A stretch of 64,000 bases of DNA, from IMG/VR virus record IMGVR_UViG_3300045738_002140, positions 50,177-114,176 of that record, one strand, 5' to 3'. Position numbers and translations under genes: made by a program. This document shows positions 63,247-64,000 of the stretch, in pieces. Numbering within the stretch: the first letter of the stretch is position 1; each line of letters begins with the position of its first letter. Source of the stretch: a virus. The notes beneath the pieces are model-generated. The model made no database searches, was not told where the DNA came from, and saw nothing but the letters and a program-made list of their open reading frames with translations.

Positions 63247-63993
63247 ATGCAAGCACAACTAGACTTCATCGGAACCCCGAAAGTAGAGCGGGAACCAGAG
63301 CAGTTTGCTCTTTGGAACAGAGAGGGCAAACCAAACAAACCACAAAAAGACATTGACTTCGCCAATGTTGATACCCTATTTAACTCATTCGATTCGGAAG
63401 AAATTGAACGCTATAAAAATTATTGGGAAAGCGTTAAGCCCAAGAATGATACAGAGATATTTCAGCGTTGGCTTTTTGCTTTTATGTCCGTCCACACAGG
63501 TTGGGAAGCCAACGTGAGAGGCTACGAAGCCGTTAAGGATTGGACTAAATGGGTAAACCGTGATGATGAGCTTGAACGACTGCTCGTACAGAGTCGAGTG
63601 GGCTTGCATAAAAATCGTACAAGATTTATCTCACAGTTTGCCCAAAAATTTTGGAGTGACCCCGAATGGTATAAGCACCAAGAAGGTAACTGGCAAACAC
63701 TCCGCGACAGGCTCGTCAAGAGCATCCTTGGCCTTGGCATAGCAAAGGTATCGTTTTCTCTTGAAATGATTTACCCCAACAAGGCAGAAGTAACCTGTAT
63801 GGATACTCACTTGTTTCAAGCGTATGGGCTTAACCAGACGAAGGACGCTCGCCGCTATAAGGAAATCGAAGACTATTGGCTAGGTATGTGCCGTATGTGG
63901 AACGTGCCATCATACATTGCACGGTGTATCTTGTGGGACAGAAAGCAGGACAAAACCGACAGCAGATATTGGAGCTATGTATTGGAGGATTAA
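63247..63993 (+). CDS. HhH-GPD-like DNA glycosylase-fold protein
   Basis: A 248-residue protein. 'FQRWLFAFMSVHTGWEANVR' resembles the first helices of the endonuclease III fold. 'RDRLVKSILGLGIAKVSFSL' is a helix-hairpin-helix with G-L-G-I-A-K, and 'EVTCMDTHLFQAYG' carries the catalytic Asp of the V-D-T-H motif. No Fe-S cysteine cluster follows, as in many phage or alkyl-base members. It may remove damaged or modified bases. Another ATG begins at 63997 but is cut by the window end. Confidence 0.7.
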   Translation: MQAQLDFIGTPKVEREPEQFALWNREGKPNKPQKDIDFANVDTLFNSFDSEEIERYKNYWESVKPKNDTEIFQRWLFAFMSVHTGWEANVRGYEAVKDWTKWVNRDDELERLLVQSRVGLHKNRTRFISQFAQKFWSDPEWYKHQEGNWQTLRDRLVKSILGLGIAKVSFSLEMIYPNKAEVTCMDTHLFQAYGLNQTKDARRYKEIEDYWLGMCRMWNVPSYIARCILWDRKQDKTDSRYWSYVLED

Positions 63994-64000
63994 ATTATGA

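Noticed and set aside
1-64000. CRISPR array, insertion sequence or integrase/attachment site
   Set aside because: No regularly spaced repeats, transposase motifs, terminal inverted repeats or integrase-like genes were seen.

Overview
The window is about 64 kb of gene-dense, AT-rich DNA that reads as part of a large tailed-phage (Caudoviricetes-type) genome. The signs are long runs of same-strand genes that overlap by 1-30 bases, many small unknown proteins, and a full viral nucleotide kit: class I ribonucleotide reductase, dCMP deaminase, dNMP kinase, dUTPase, ThyX and GMP reductase. There is also a small sigma-70-type factor, an Hsp20, a SleB-type wall hydrolase and one tRNA. No capsid, tail, terminase or replication-fork gene is visible, so the phage reading rests on gene content and layout. 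Lipoproteins, an ExbB/ExbD-like pair and a secretin-type (STN) domain suggest a Gram-negative host. Consensus -35/-10 promoters with 16-17 bp spacing argue against a Bacteroidota-type promoter system.

Layout. Positions 1-18939 are read leftwards: (i) 1-9144, a surface-sugar cluster with glycosyltransferases, two DegT-type enzymes, an epimerase, an ATP-grasp enzyme and a Gfo/Idh oxidoreductase; (ii) 9184-11017, a membrane/coiled-coil protein, a lipoprotein and a large glycosyltransferase-like protein; (iii) 11036-14490, nrdB and nrdA; (iv) 14610-18939, a GT4 enzyme, the sigma factor, dNMP kinase and dCMP deaminase. Divergent promoters lie at 18940-19018. From there most genes run rightwards: UDP-glucose-dehydrogenase-like protein and dUTPase; a stand-alone structured RNA (20803-21148); a secreted protease, a Cys-rich lipoprotein and (leftward) signal peptidase I; and a protein/glycan modification block (24-30 kb) with a JmjC-type oxygenase, a GlcNAc-transferase, a carbamoyltransferase and an 805-residue three-domain fusion.

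Further right are sulfotransferases, a 722-residue low-complexity protein, Hsp20 and a second stand-alone RNA with a pseudoknot (34832-34973). A sugar/sulfotransferase operon follows (35-39 kb), then SleB. At 40.4-45.7 kb lie a VOC protein, an ALDH, a saccharopine-dehydrogenase-like enzyme and a Coq4-like protein. Next come an APS-kinase-like protein and GMP reductase, tRNA-Ile(UAU), and the ExbB/ExbD-like pair. The last 12 kb holds many small unknown genes, ThyX, GT25 and GT8 enzymes, a Tat-signal protein, a secreted metallopeptidase and an HhH-GPD-like protein.

How the genes fit together. One set feeds DNA synthesis (RNR, dCMP deaminase, dNMP kinase, dUTPase, ThyX, possibly GMP reductase and a nucleoside deoxyribosyltransferase-like protein). 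A second, much larger set builds or decorates glycans: about twelve glycosyltransferase-like genes, sugar-nucleotide enzymes, four sulfotransferases with an APS-kinase-like PAPS source, a carbamoyltransferase and methyltransferases. A third set is exported (nine signal-peptide, lipoprotein or Tat proteins) together with a phage signal peptidase. A recurring feature is a good sigma-70-like promoter whose -10 box ends 5-8 bases before the start codon. I found this at about a dozen genes, which implies leaderless or nearly leaderless mRNAs. All assignments come from reading motifs by eye; none was checked against a database.
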